The notes beneath the pieces were generated by a model, which saw only the letters and a list, made by a program, of their open reading frames with translations, was not told the origin of the DNA and made no database searches. Positions 17,192-26,111 of a DNA stretch of 64,000 nucleotides are shown here, in pieces. Origin of the DNA: Autumnicola tepida (GTDB lineage Bacteria > Bacteroidota > Bacteroidia > Flavobacteriales > Flavobacteriaceae); the NCBI RefSeq assembly GCF_031846485.1, contig NZ_JAVRHQ010000002.1:193913-257912 (forward strand), read 5' to 3'. How positions within the stretch are numbered: the first letter of the stretch is position 1; every line of letters begins with the position of its first letter. Both the position numbers and the translations under genes were made by a program.

Positions 17192-17927
17192 AATCCTTGG
17201 TTTTAGTGGTTTTAAGGTTGTCCCGATTTTGGGACGCTCCCTTTTTGTTTGGTTTGTTTTCTTCGGTAAATAATTCGGTTCTATCCATCCAATTTTTGGC
17301 TAGAGCCCGCCAATCACGTATTATTTTTCCATCGCTTGTTTTCCAATTGTTGGCTTCATAGTGCGCAAAGAATTTTTTTCCTTCATCAGCATTAAAATTT
17401 TTTTCAACAAAAAAATCTAAAACGGCCTGCCTGCCCTTTGGTTGTTTATTAATGTTTACTTGTTTGGTATTGTTTATATTAGATACCAATGCTTGTCCAC
17501 TCAAGGGACGGTGCGGGTACACAGCTTGTCCGTTGGTGGGATGGTGTTGGTACACTACTGGTTCACGTATGGGATGGTACCGTTCCGCAAGCTGTTCCAA
17601 TTCGGGATTGTACCGTCCCATATCCGGTTCATCACTTGTCCCGATAATGGACATCTTGATTTTGCTACCTTTGTAAGGATTGTTCGATGGAAAATAAGAT
17701 AGATAGTTCCACGAGTGCAGGTCGGTAACACAGCGATGATAGGTCGATTTAGAACCTATTTTAGCCACGCGCATCAACTCTCGAGGGTTCACAAAAAACT
17801 CATCGGCAAAACGGCTGCTGTTCCACTCTTGGAACAGCGCCATATACAGGCTGATATGGGTCGGGTTCAAGCGGTCATCGAAAAAGAATTTTTCAAAAGC
17901 CGCGTTGAGTAGCTTTATATAATTCAT
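17175..17927 (-). CDS. Replication/DnaD-like winged-helix protein, partner of the ATPase
   Basis: 250 residues. Residues 1-95 (PTHISLYMALFQEWNSSRFA, IGSKSTYHRCVTDLHSWNYL) look like a winged-helix initiator domain. A linker rich in His, Pro and Gln follows (about 125-160), then a helical segment YFVEKN-type ending in WKTSDGKIIRDWRALAKNWM, typical of the C-terminal domain of DnaD-like proteins. Such proteins pair with helicase loaders, as the 17-base overlap with the ATPase gene suggests. It sits 3 bases downstream of the Xis-like gene. Exact role inferred. Confidence 0.6.
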   Translation of the reverse strand: MNYIKLLNAAFEKFFFDDRLNPTHISLYMALFQEWNSSRFADEFFVNPRELMRVAKIGSKSTYHRCVTDLHSWNYLSYFPSNNPYKGSKIKMSIIGTSDEPDMGRYNPELEQLAERYHPIREPVVYQHHPTNGQAVYPHRPLSGQALVSNINNTKQVNINKQPKGRQAVLDFFVEKNFNADEGKKFFAHYEANNWKTSDGKIIRDWRALAKNWMDRTELFTEENKPNKKGASQNRDNLKTTKTKDYGQPL

Positions 17928-17930
17928 CGC

Positions 17931-18215
17931 TTAAGAATTTAATCCGTGCTGCACACGGTTTGCAGACATTACATTCTGGATTTCTTCGGCATCGTAATAG
18001 ATGATACCGCCCACTTTCGTGTATGGCAATGTGCCATTGACACGAAGATTTTGAAGTGTTCCCGGACTGACCTGAAGCAGTTCCATTACATCGGAAGATT
18101 TCAGGTACTTTTTAAGTTTACCGGTTGCTTGTCGGGATAGGAGCTTTTTAATGTCATCGAGCAATTCCATTTTGAATTCCCGAAGATCGTCTGTGGTAAT
18201 GATACTTGTTGGCAT
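17931..18215 (-). CDS. Helix-turn-helix protein, MerR/excisionase type
   Basis: 94 residues. After an N-terminal helix (LREFKMELLDDIKKLLSRQ) comes a winged-HTH of the excisionase kind: YLKSSDVMELLQVSPGTLQN then LRVNGTLPYTKVGGIIYYDAEEI. Small proteins of this type act as excision factors (Xis2c/Xis-like) or regulators in CTnDOT-type elements. It heads the operon with the two replication-like genes (gap 3 bases). Two copies of a CCCAAGT-containing element lie just upstream and could be its binding sites. Confidence 0.8.
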   Translation of the reverse strand: MPTSIITTDDLREFKMELLDDIKKLLSRQATGKLKKYLKSSDVMELLQVSPGTLQNLRVNGTLPYTKVGGIIYYDAEEIQNVMSANRVQHGLNS

Positions 18216-18329
18216 AATAGAACGGTTTTAAATGAAAAGGGCTACCGCCTCAGTCTAAACTAATTTGATAGCCCCTCGCAGGATTTGACTTTCGTTCTAC
18301 AAATTTGGGATAGTTTAATGGGTTTTATT

Positions 18330-18478
18330 CCCAAGTTATACCCAAGTTGGGTGTTTTTATTTTCTCATTTTCAATGAGTTAAAATGGTTTTATTTGTTTG
18401 TTGTTCATTGGAAGGTCAACACTAAACAGCCATAAAAAAAATTAATTTTATTTTTTCCCAAGTCGTACCCAACTTGGG
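18330..18478. repeat. Two copies of a 22-base CCCAAGT element upstream of the Xis-like gene
   Basis: Copies at 18330-18351 and 18457-18478, 127 bases apart. Both read CCCAAGT, four bases ending in TA or GTA, then CCCAA, then a G-rich end TTGGG. In the second copy CCCAAGT and ACTTGGG are exact inverted partners; in the first the CCCAAGT is directly repeated. They lie in the 294-base gene-free stretch between the HTH gene and rteC, which otherwise holds AT-rich DNA. Likely protein-binding sites for RteC, Xis or the integrase; function unproven. Confidence 0.6.
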
Positions 18479-18509
18479 AGAAAATTTAACATTTTCAGGG
18501 TTGAATAAA

Positions 18510-19344
18510 TTAACCGTCGGTTTCTTCCATCCTTTGTAAAAGCGCAGATTTTAGCCTATCGATAAATTTGGTCAGGTCTATCTTCCTTTCCCTGATTTCT
18601 AAAAAAGTCCTGTACACGTTACCAAGATTTAGGTCAAAAATACTTTCGCAAGCCGAAGCCATTTCTTTAATCCCTGCCGTTCCGCTTTTTATGGCTCCAG
18701 AGGCCTGCAAGGCATATATCAATTCGATCAAGTCTGTTTTTGAAGCAGTCCAGCTTAGCCGGTCCCCGTTTGCCAAGGTGTTTAATTTCCTTGGTTTTCC
18801 ATAAGATAGATTCCTTAAATCTTCCAATTCCTGAATGTAGTGGTTGACCAAAAGATCATACGCCATAATTTTAGCTTGTAGAAAATTCAGCATCGGTGTA
18901 AAAGTGAGATGTATCTGAAACCAAGCTGATTTTATCCTTTCCCCTCAAAAAATAAAATTCATCGAGAACCGTAGATTGCTCCCTATAATACTTTATGAAA
19001 TCTATATTACGCCGGTTACTTTCTTGAAGTTTTTTTATTTCTGCGTCTATAAATTCCTGTTGGGATTTTATTGTTCCCGCAGGCCTATTTATCAAGAAAT
19101 TATAGAGTTTAGCATAAAATTTTAACCGACTGTATATGTAAGGTTTATGTTCTTTAAAGAATGTTATTTCGTCCTGTTGATTACTGAACTCATTTTGCCT
19201 TACACATATTCTTAATTTCTGTAAATACTGCCTGGAAATGGAAATTCCTTGCTCAACGTTGTTAAAATCGTTAAGATTGGATTCTACAACCCCCTTCATA
19301 TCCTCTTTGTAATCATCTAATATTTTATGTATTAATTTAAGCAA
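18510..19344 (-). pseudogene. rteC: RteC-like excision regulator, split by a frameshift
   Basis: Two overlapping minus-strand frames together make one RteC-like protein. The first (start 19344, end 18871) gives 157 residues up to LVSDTSHFYTDAEFSTS and a stop; the second (18893-18510) continues in another frame with AKIMAYDLLVNHYIQELEDL and LSWTASKTDLIELIYALQ, features of RteC C-termini. The frames overlap in 18871-18893, and one extra or two missing bases would explain it. RteC in CTnDOT activates excision genes. With the break, normal RteC would not be made unless ribosomes shift frame. The two pieces add to about 275 residues, near the family length. Confidence 0.75.
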
Positions 19345-19370
19345 AACATATATGGGGCTTTAGAATTCGG

Positions 19371-20627
19371 TTAATTATCAGTAAGTGATCTTTGGGTATT
19401 TTCGTTGGTAGGTTTGTAAAAGCTTTTATAAAAATACAGTAATCCAATAGCGGTCAGTATGATGATGCCGGCAATAATAAATGGGTAATAAAACCCACCT
19501 GCAATAAGCCAAGTCCCTATGACCGGCCCTAAAATCTGTCCCACACTATTTGCCGATGTTTGGATAGAAATATTGCTGCCCGCATTTTCTTTTGAAAGTA
19601 AGGAAACGGCCGAAAGTAGGTTCGGGGTTACCAGAGCACCTCCTGTGGCAAATGTGATGATTAACACATAGACATAAAATTCGTTGTTGAAAAAAGGGAA
19701 TGCGATCATTGAAATTCCCGAAATCAATAATCCAGCTCCGATTTGTTGCTTTGCCGTTATCAATTTTTTACCGTAGGTCGCAAATACAGGTTGTAATACC
19801 GCCATTACAACCCCACAGAGCATAAAACCAATGCCTATTTGAATACTGGTAAATGACAACTCGTCTTTTCCATAAATTGAAAAAACCGTTTCAAAGAGGG
19901 TGACTACAAACTGCATTACAAAAGAAAGCAGTAAAAGGACGATAAAGAACCTACTAAAACTAAAATTTAATTTTTGTTTTCCTGAAGCAAAATTGATTAC
20001 TGGTGCTGTATTTTTAAGCCATTTAATAAGTATCATCATTACAATAAAGCCCAAAAGAGCTATCAGAAGAAATGGGATTGAAAAGCGATCCAGATGTAAT
20101 ATCCCTAATGAATATTTAAAATGTAGGTTGGTTTGGGATAGGAAGCTGCCTAAAACGGGTCCAAAAATAACCCCGGAACTTATAGCCACACCAGACCAAG
20201 CCATAATCTTGGTCCTATGCTTTCTAGAAGTGATATCACTAAGGTATGCATTACTGACAGGAATAACAGCCGATGTGAATATACCTCCAAGGATACGCGC
20301 TATATAGAGCATTGTAAGAGATGTTGCCAGTCCAGTAAGCAGTTGCATTACTATAAATCCAATTAATCCGACAATGATTATGGGTTTACGTCCATATTTA
20401 TCGGATAACCTACCCCAGAGTATAGCGAAAAGAAGCTGAAAGAGCGGATAAATACTGGTCAATAAACCAATATGAAAGTTAATCGAATCAGTATCCAGGT
20501 TATCTCCTAAAGCAAGCCTTTCGGTATAGTATGGAAGGATTGGTAATAAAATGCCATACCCAAGCATTACCATAAATAAACTCAGCAGGATCAAAATAAT
20601 CCTGCCGAGCTTTCTTTTTTTGCTCAT
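19371..20627 (-). CDS. MFS efflux transporter (DHA1 type)
   Basis: 418 residues with about 12 hydrophobic helices. The MFS signature between helices 2 and 3, LWGRLSDKYGRKPIIIVG, is at about 71-88, and motif C-like GPVLGSF lies near 154-160. The family exports drugs or other small molecules by proton antiport. Its start shares one base with the stop of the copper ATPase gene (20627), so the two are co-translated. Substrate unknown; being coupled to a CPH-type ATPase may hint at a metal-related or stress role, but tetracycline-type exporters look similar. Confidence 0.85.
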   Translation of the reverse strand: MSKKRKLGRIILILLSLFMVMLGYGILLPILPYYTERLALGDNLDTDSINFHIGLLTSIYPLFQLLFAILWGRLSDKYGRKPIIIVGLIGFIVMQLLTGLATSLTMLYIARILGGIFTSAVIPVSNAYLSDITSRKHRTKIMAWSGVAISSGVIFGPVLGSFLSQTNLHFKYSLGILHLDRFSIPFLLIALLGFIVMMILIKWLKNTAPVINFASGKQKLNFSFSRFFIVLLLLSFVMQFVVTLFETVFSIYGKDELSFTSIQIGIGFMLCGVVMAVLQPVFATYGKKLITAKQQIGAGLLISGISMIAFPFFNNEFYVYVLIITFATGGALVTPNLLSAVSLLSKENAGSNISIQTSANSVGQILGPVIGTWLIAGGFYYPFIIAGIIILTAIGLLYFYKSFYKPTNENTQRSLTDN

Positions 20628-22729
20628 TATTTCTTTCCAATTTTCTTTTTCAATAATTGAGCATTAATGGCCACAATAATTGTACTCAAACTCATAAGTA
20701 CGGCTCCAACGGCTGGGCCTAAAACAAAACCGGTAGAATAAAGCACCCCAGCAGCTAACGGAATGGCAATAACGTTGTAGCCCGTCGCCCAAACAAGATT
20801 CTGGATCATTTTATTGTAGGTAGCCTTGCCAAACAGAATCAAGTTAGCAATATCTTGTGGATTGCTATTTACCAAAATAATATCGGCGGTTTCGGCGGCT
20901 ACGTCCGTGCCAGAACCTACCGCAATACCCACATTCGCCTGGGCCAAAGCTGGGGCATCGTTCACTCCGTCGCCGGTCATTGCCACAAACTCTCCTTTAC
21001 TTTCCAACTCTTTTACTATTTCCACTTTTTGATGTGGCAAAACTTCGGCGTAGTATCCATCCAATCCGAGTTTATCACTAACAGCTTTGGCAGTTCTTTC
21101 ATTATCACCAGTAGCCATTAAAACTTTAATATTATTCTTTTTAAAGACCTTTATAGCTTCGGCAGATTCTGGTCTGATCTCATCGGCAAGCGCAATATAT
21201 CCAGCCAATTCTCCATCAATCAGGACAAAAACAACAGTTTCTGCGGCATCGCTATAAGCATCCTCGGGAATAATTATTTTTTCATCTCTTAAATAGCCCG
21301 GACTTACAACTTTTATTTGTTTCCCCTCTACGTTGGCTTCAACCCCTTTACCGGTAATTGCGTTGAAGTTTTCTGGATTTGGAATAGCAACTTCATCTTC
21401 TTTTACTTTTTTAATTATTCCAACCGCAATAGGGTGTTCAGAACTCTGTTCCAATGCACTTGAAAGCCTCAAAATTTCTTTAGGTGGATATTTCTGATTG
21501 ACCGACTCAACCCTTGTTACACCAAAATCACCTTTGGTCAATGTTCCAGTCTTGTCGAATAATAATGCCGTTATTTTTCGGGATTCTTCAAAAGCTGTTC
21601 TATTTCTAATCAATAATCCATTCTGTGCAGAAACCGCAGTAGAAATAGCGACCACTAATGGAATGGCAAGACCTAAAGCGTGCGGACACGCAATAATCAT
21701 TACCGTTACCATACGCTCCAAAGCATACACAAAAGGGAAGCCTAAAATTAGCCAAACCGCCAATGTGCCAAATCCAATACCTAATGCGATATAGGTAAGC
21801 CATTTTGCAGCTCTATCCGAGAGGTTTTGCATTTTTGATTTGGACTTTTGTGCTTCTTCAACCATTGTGATCACCTTGTTGAGATAACTGTCCTTTCCTG
21901 TATGCTCAACCTTTACCTTTATGCTGCCATTACCGTTTACCGAACCTCCAATAACCTTATCATCTATTTCTTTCTTAACTGGTTTGGACTCCCCAGTAAG
22001 CATAGATTCATTCAGGTAGCTGGTGCCTTCTGTTATAATACCATCAGCAGGCACCTTTTCACCTGGTTTTACTAATATGACATCATCTTTTAACAAATCT
22101 TCCAACGGAATATCTTCTATGGTATCACCCTTTACCCTATGGGCTTCTGCGGGCATCATACTTACCAAAAGCTGTAAGGCCTTTGATGCTCCCAAGACGC
22201 TTTTCATCTCTATCCAATGTCCTACCAACATAATAGCGATAAGGGTAGCCAGTTCCCAGAAAAAATCAACTCCTTCTAAGCCGAACACGGTTGCCGAACT
22301 ATAAACGTAAGCCACGGTAATGGCCATAGAAATAAGGGTCATCATCCCTGGTGCACCTTTTTTAACTTCGGACCAAAATCCGGTAATAAATGGCCAGCCG
22401 CCATAGAAATACACTACAGAAGAAAGGCCAAATAATATATATTGGTTTCCGGGAAGCAGGAACTCATACCCAATAAACCCTTGGATCATCGGGGAGATGA
22501 TGAGGATGGGAATGGTCAAGATTAAGGTTACCCAAAACCGTTTCCTGAAATCGGCAATCATCATTTTATGATGGTCGTGGCCCATTTGACCGTGACCCGG
22601 ATTGTGACCCGAATGGTCCCCACCTTTGTGGTTCATTTTAGAATGGTCTTCTTTTTTGTGTTTCATCTTCGAATGGTCCATTTTAGAATGGTCCATTTCA
22701 TCGTGATTGTGGTGTTCGTGATTTTCCAT
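20627..22729 (-). CDS. copB: CPH-type P1B copper/silver ATPase (CopB-like)
   Basis: 700 residues. A His/Met-rich tail of about 55 residues (HEHHNHDEMDHSKMDHSK) replaces the usual HMA domains. Core motifs are LTGES, IIACPHALGLAIP with the CPH metal motif near 348-352, the phosphorylation loop DKTGTLTKG near 394, the HP pair SEHPIAVG and TGDGVNDAPALAQANVG. CPH marks the P1B-3 group, which exports Cu(I)/Cu(II) or Ag(I). It is one of two copper ATPases in the element; the other is the CPC type at 57354. Eight-helix topology appears complete. Confidence 0.92.
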   Translation of the reverse strand: MENHEHHNHDEMDHSKMDHSKMKHKKEDHSKMNHKGGDHSGHNPGHGQMGHDHHKMMIADFRKRFWVTLILTIPILIISPMIQGFIGYEFLLPGNQYILFGLSSVVYFYGGWPFITGFWSEVKKGAPGMMTLISMAITVAYVYSSATVFGLEGVDFFWELATLIAIMLVGHWIEMKSVLGASKALQLLVSMMPAEAHRVKGDTIEDIPLEDLLKDDVILVKPGEKVPADGIITEGTSYLNESMLTGESKPVKKEIDDKVIGGSVNGNGSIKVKVEHTGKDSYLNKVITMVEEAQKSKSKMQNLSDRAAKWLTYIALGIGFGTLAVWLILGFPFVYALERMVTVMIIACPHALGLAIPLVVAISTAVSAQNGLLIRNRTAFEESRKITALLFDKTGTLTKGDFGVTRVESVNQKYPPKEILRLSSALEQSSEHPIAVGIIKKVKEDEVAIPNPENFNAITGKGVEANVEGKQIKVVSPGYLRDEKIIIPEDAYSDAAETVVFVLIDGELAGYIALADEIRPESAEAIKVFKKNNIKVLMATGDNERTAKAVSDKLGLDGYYAEVLPHQKVEIVKELESKGEFVAMTGDGVNDAPALAQANVGIAVGSGTDVAAETADIILVNSNPQDIANLILFGKATYNKMIQNLVWATGYNVIAIPLAAGVLYSTGFVLGPAVGAVLMSLSTIIVAINAQLLKKKIGKK

Positions 22730-22747
22730 TATTGTCTTGTTTAAGTG

Positions 22748-23041
22748 TTATCGTAATTTTTTTCTCATAGCTTCCGAAATGTTTTCGGCATAGACGCCAT
22801 AGGCATCTACCAAAAGTCCTTTAATCCCATTTTTTGATGAAATAGCATAAAGCACACTATTATCGTCGGTACTGCTCATACCCTCAAAACGATGCATCTC
22901 GTCAACATTAAAATCTTCTGGGTGTATTTCAATTTTTAGTGAGGCACACTCCAAACATTCTGGTTTTAGGTTAAAATCATATGTATAGCCATTTCCCTGT
23001 AAATCGTTTATGGCTTCTGAAAGTGTATCGTAATTTTTCAT
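22748..23041 (-). CDS. Small conserved protein of the PRPP-phosphorylase cluster
   Basis: 97 residues, no membrane or signal segment. Sequence features are a start LSEAINDLQGNGYTYDFNL, a CLEC pair near 28-31 that could bind metal, and a strand-rich middle SSTDDNSVLYAISSKNGIKG. Proteins of this size are sometimes annotated as phosphoribosylpyrophosphate-synthetase-like in Bacteroidota, but I see no catalytic motif. It precedes the copper ATPase gene by 18 bases in the same direction. Function unknown. Confidence 0.55.
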   Translation of the reverse strand: MKNYDTLSEAINDLQGNGYTYDFNLKPECLECASLKIEIHPEDFNVDEMHRFEGMSSTDDNSVLYAISSKNGIKGLLVDAYGVYAENISEAMRKKLR

Positions 23042-23047
23042 CTGTCT

Positions 23048-23692
23048 TTATTTATAGTTTATTGTAAAATAGCTGTTATCTGCTTCTGAAAATTTCTGAA
23101 AAGTCAATAATCCTTTTTCATTTAATTTTTCAATAACAGTATAATTGAATTGCTTGATGCGAATACCCCAGGCATAGGCCTTAATATTTATTTTTGATTT
23201 AATAGTGTTTTTGCCAGCTTCTAATTTTCGATCGTAAATTTTTATGATGCTTTTTGAACCAAAAAAAGCCAGCAGTCCTGAATCAAAAGTCATTTCCAAT
23301 TCTATATCTTCAAGGTTGTCCAAATCGTAGAGATCTTTAAAATTTTCGGATGTGGTATTGATTTCGGTTTCCTTTGATTTTGGGTTGGAAAATGGAAATG
23401 CCATTACCATTACACTGGCTTCGTTTGGTTTACAGCGATAGGTCGTTGTATATTTATCGGTAGATTTTTTGTCTTTGTCAAATAATTCTGTGATTACCTC
23501 AATTTTAAAATATCCATTTTCCTTTATCATTTTACCGGCTTCAAAAGTCTGTTTGTTGAGAAAAGTATCTTCTTTATCAAAATTTTCGCGAACCACAAAT
23601 CTGCCTGAAATCTGCCCAATAAGCATTTCAGTCTGGCCATTCATTGTGATGCTGAATAAGATGAAGAATAATATGAAGCTGTTCTTTTTCAT
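23048..23692 (-). CDS. Secreted protein of unknown function
   Basis: 214 residues with a Sec signal peptide (MKKNSFILFFILFSITMNG). The mature part is strand-rich with GKMIKENGYFKIEVITELFD and a C-terminal QFNYTVIEKLNEKGLL, possibly a beta-sandwich. No catalytic residues recognised. Its start overlaps the stop of the PRPP-synthetase gene by four bases, so it is co-translated with that metabolic cluster even though it is exported; the reason is unclear. Confidence 0.6.
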   Translation of the reverse strand: MKKNSFILFFILFSITMNGQTEMLIGQISGRFVVRENFDKEDTFLNKQTFEAGKMIKENGYFKIEVITELFDKDKKSTDKYTTTYRCKPNEASVMVMAFPFSNPKSKETEINTTSENFKDLYDLDNLEDIELEMTFDSGLLAFFGSKSIIKIYDRKLEAGKNTIKSKINIKAYAWGIRIKQFNYTVIEKLNEKGLLTFQKFSEADNSYFTINYK

Positions 23693-24582
23693 ATATGGTG
23701 CATTAATTTTTTTACCTCTTTTGCCATAATATCACTTAAATCTATTCCCTTTGAAGAGTGTGGGATGGTATTGCAAGTCACTATTTTTTCTACTCCAGAA
23801 TCCAATAAATCTTGATAGGCATTTCCTGAAAAAACAGCGTGAATGCCTACACAAATAGGTGGTTTCATTCCTGCTTTTTTAAGATGTTGTACGGTTTCAA
23901 TCATTGTTCGGGCTGTGGAAATAATGTCATCTACTAAAATAGGTGTAGCATCTTTATATATATCCACATCGGGAACAGAGACTTCTACATCACGGTCACC
24001 GTGACGCACCTTTTGTAGTACCGTAAATGGTGCTCCTGCATTTTTGGCGACTTCGGAAACCCATTGTTCACTTTCCGAATCAGGCCCAATAAGTACCGGG
24101 TTTTCAATGTTTTCTTTTATCCATTCTGAAATGGCATCGGCAGCGTGAATCACTTTATTTGGAATTTGATACACTTCTCCCAACGAACTAATTCTGTGCA
24201 AGTGAGGGTCAACCGTGGTAATGCTATCGGCAAAACCTGATATCAATTTTCCGAAGAAACCAGAAGTCACTCCTTCACCTTCATTAAATACTTTGTCCTG
24301 CCGCATATACGCCAAATAGGGTGCTACCAAACAGGTACACATTGCCCCCAATGATTTGGCTGTGTGACTTAAAAAATAAAGCGGCAACAGTTTTTCATCC
24401 GGTTCGTGTAAGGTGCATACCAGTACCACACATTTACCTTTAACATCAGATAATATACGTGTGTACGATTCCCCATCAGGAAAATTACGCAAAGTGGCTT
24501 TGCCCACTTCAGCATCCATTTTTGTAGCCATAAGTTCTGTGAGTTCTTCATTTCCGGGAAGACTGAATAATATTGTTTTCAT
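23689..24582 (-). CDS. prs: Ribose-phosphate pyrophosphokinase (PRPP synthetase)
   Basis: 297 residues. Matches PRPP synthetases: metal/ATP site TVDPHLHRISS near 132-142, and the PRPP-binding loop TPILVDDIISTARTMIETV near 214-232 with the VDDxxxTxxT pattern. The enzyme makes PRPP from ribose-5-phosphate and ATP for nucleotide synthesis. It is a shorter divergent form without the long N-terminal insert of the main housekeeping Prs, so probably a second copy. It follows the phosphorylase gene after 6 bases; the pair can convert between sugar phosphates and nucleosides. Confidence 0.85.
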   Translation of the reverse strand: MKTILFSLPGNEELTELMATKMDAEVGKATLRNFPDGESYTRILSDVKGKCVVLVCTLHEPDEKLLPLYFLSHTAKSLGAMCTCLVAPYLAYMRQDKVFNEGEGVTSGFFGKLISGFADSITTVDPHLHRISSLGEVYQIPNKVIHAADAISEWIKENIENPVLIGPDSESEQWVSEVAKNAGAPFTVLQKVRHGDRDVEVSVPDVDIYKDATPILVDDIISTARTMIETVQHLKKAGMKPPICVGIHAVFSGNAYQDLLDSGVEKIVTCNTIPHSSKGIDLSDIMAKEVKKLMHHI

Positions 24583-24588
24583 AGTTTT

Positions 24589-26091
24589 TTAAATTATAGT
24601 TAGGATGTCGTTATGGTTGTTTTTATATTCCAAGGCATAGTTAAGTTCACCTTTGGATTCAGCATATATGGTATAAAGCAATTGGTTCTCCTCAATGGGT
24701 TCTCCCAAATGGACATTTAGAAGAATCCCTGCCGATTTAGATTGTGGTGCCCCAGAAAGCTTAGCTAGTTTTGCAATTTTTCGGTTATCAATTCGTTGCA
24801 AAACACCTGACTTTTCAGCTTTAATTTCAATTTTATAAGGTGCTAAAACTGGTTTTGAAAATTGACCTTGCGCCTTACAAATAGCTATGAATTTTTCATA
24901 TGCTTTTCCAGATTTGAGAATTTCACGTGCGGTTTCCAGTCCCTTTCCTTTTTCTACTTTTCCAGAAAGTTCTATCAGTTCAGTAGCTAAAAGCAATGCT
25001 CTTTCTATTAAGTCTTTAGGTGCATCTTCCTCATTTTTCAAAACTTTTAATATATCTATGGCTTCTAATGTTGGACCGATACCCCTTCCAACAGGCTGCG
25101 TGCCATCCGTAACTACAACTTTCACATTCAACCCAACAGCAGTTCCAACAGTTTCCATATGATTTTTTAGTTTTTCTGCCATTTCGGTACTGCGAACCTT
25201 GGCGGTTTCTCCCACGGGAATATCTATGACCACGTGCGTAGAACCAGCTGCTGCCTTTTTAGAGAGTACTGAAGCAATGAGCTGACCTTCGCTATCGATA
25301 TCCAAAGCTTTTTCAATTTTAATGAGCACATCATCGGCAGGACTTAACTGCGCCGTGCCTCCCCAAACAAAACATCCGCCTTCTTTTTCTACTACGGTCT
25401 TTATTTCCTCGGAAGAGAGCGTAACATTGGTTAGTACTTCCATTGTATCTGCTGTGCCTGCTGGCGAAGTGATTGCCCGTGAGGATGTTTTTGGCATAGT
25501 AAGACCATACGCGGCAACAATGGCAACGACCAATGGTGTTGTCCTATTGCCAGGCAATCCGCCAATACAATGTTTGTCGACCACGATATCCTTGTTCCAG
25601 TTCAGTTGCTTTCCGGAAGTAATCATTGCTTTCGTTAGGTCGGATATTTCGTCAATATCCATTCGGTCGCCAGCACAGGCAGTAATAAATGCCGAAAGAT
25701 GGATGTTGGAATAATCGCCTTCAACGATATCGGTTATGATTTCATTAAATGCTGAATAATCCAGTTTTTGATTATAAATTTTCGCCCTGACGTGGCTTAA
25801 GGATTCTATAGGTTCTAAATGGGAAACATATAATGTATCGTTTGGGGAAACATTCAGTTTTTTCGCAGCAGCATCTGATAGTCCGATTTCATTGGGCAAC
25901 AGGATATCAGAATTCAAAACATTAAGACTTGCCACGATTGATGTACTTGCGTTGGATATTCTTATTCGGGTAAGTGCCTCAAACCCTTCTGAAATACAAA
26001 CGTGGCAATCTTCGCGCATATACACTACATTCTCGTTTTGGGTATAGATGCCGAGGTGTTTGTATTTTAATATGTTTGAGTGTGTGTCCAT
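24589..26091 (-). CDS. Thymidine/AMP phosphorylase family enzyme
   Basis: 500 residues, about 50-60 longer at the N-terminus than bacterial DeoA, as in the archaeal-type AMP phosphorylase group. The family core is visible: KHCIGGLPGNRTTPLV near 168-183, the SSRAITSPAGTADTMEVL stretch near 195-215 and PVGRGIGPTLEA near 320. These enzymes split nucleosides or nucleotides with phosphate, giving a base and ribose(-1,5-bis)phosphate. Together with the PRPP synthetase beside it (6-base gap) it suggests nucleotide salvage or AMP breakdown. The exact substrate cannot be read from sequence. Confidence 0.8.
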   Translation of the reverse strand: MDTHSNILKYKHLGIYTQNENVVYMREDCHVCISEGFEALTRIRISNASTSIVASLNVLNSDILLPNEIGLSDAAAKKLNVSPNDTLYVSHLEPIESLSHVRAKIYNQKLDYSAFNEIITDIVEGDYSNIHLSAFITACAGDRMDIDEISDLTKAMITSGKQLNWNKDIVVDKHCIGGLPGNRTTPLVVAIVAAYGLTMPKTSSRAITSPAGTADTMEVLTNVTLSSEEIKTVVEKEGGCFVWGGTAQLSPADDVLIKIEKALDIDSEGQLIASVLSKKAAAGSTHVVIDIPVGETAKVRSTEMAEKLKNHMETVGTAVGLNVKVVVTDGTQPVGRGIGPTLEAIDILKVLKNEEDAPKDLIERALLLATELIELSGKVEKGKGLETAREILKSGKAYEKFIAICKAQGQFSKPVLAPYKIEIKAEKSGVLQRIDNRKIAKLAKLSGAPQSKSAGILLNVHLGEPIEENQLLYTIYAESKGELNYALEYKNNHNDILTII

Positions 26092-26111
26092 ATTTTTTTG
26101 ATTGTTGTGAT

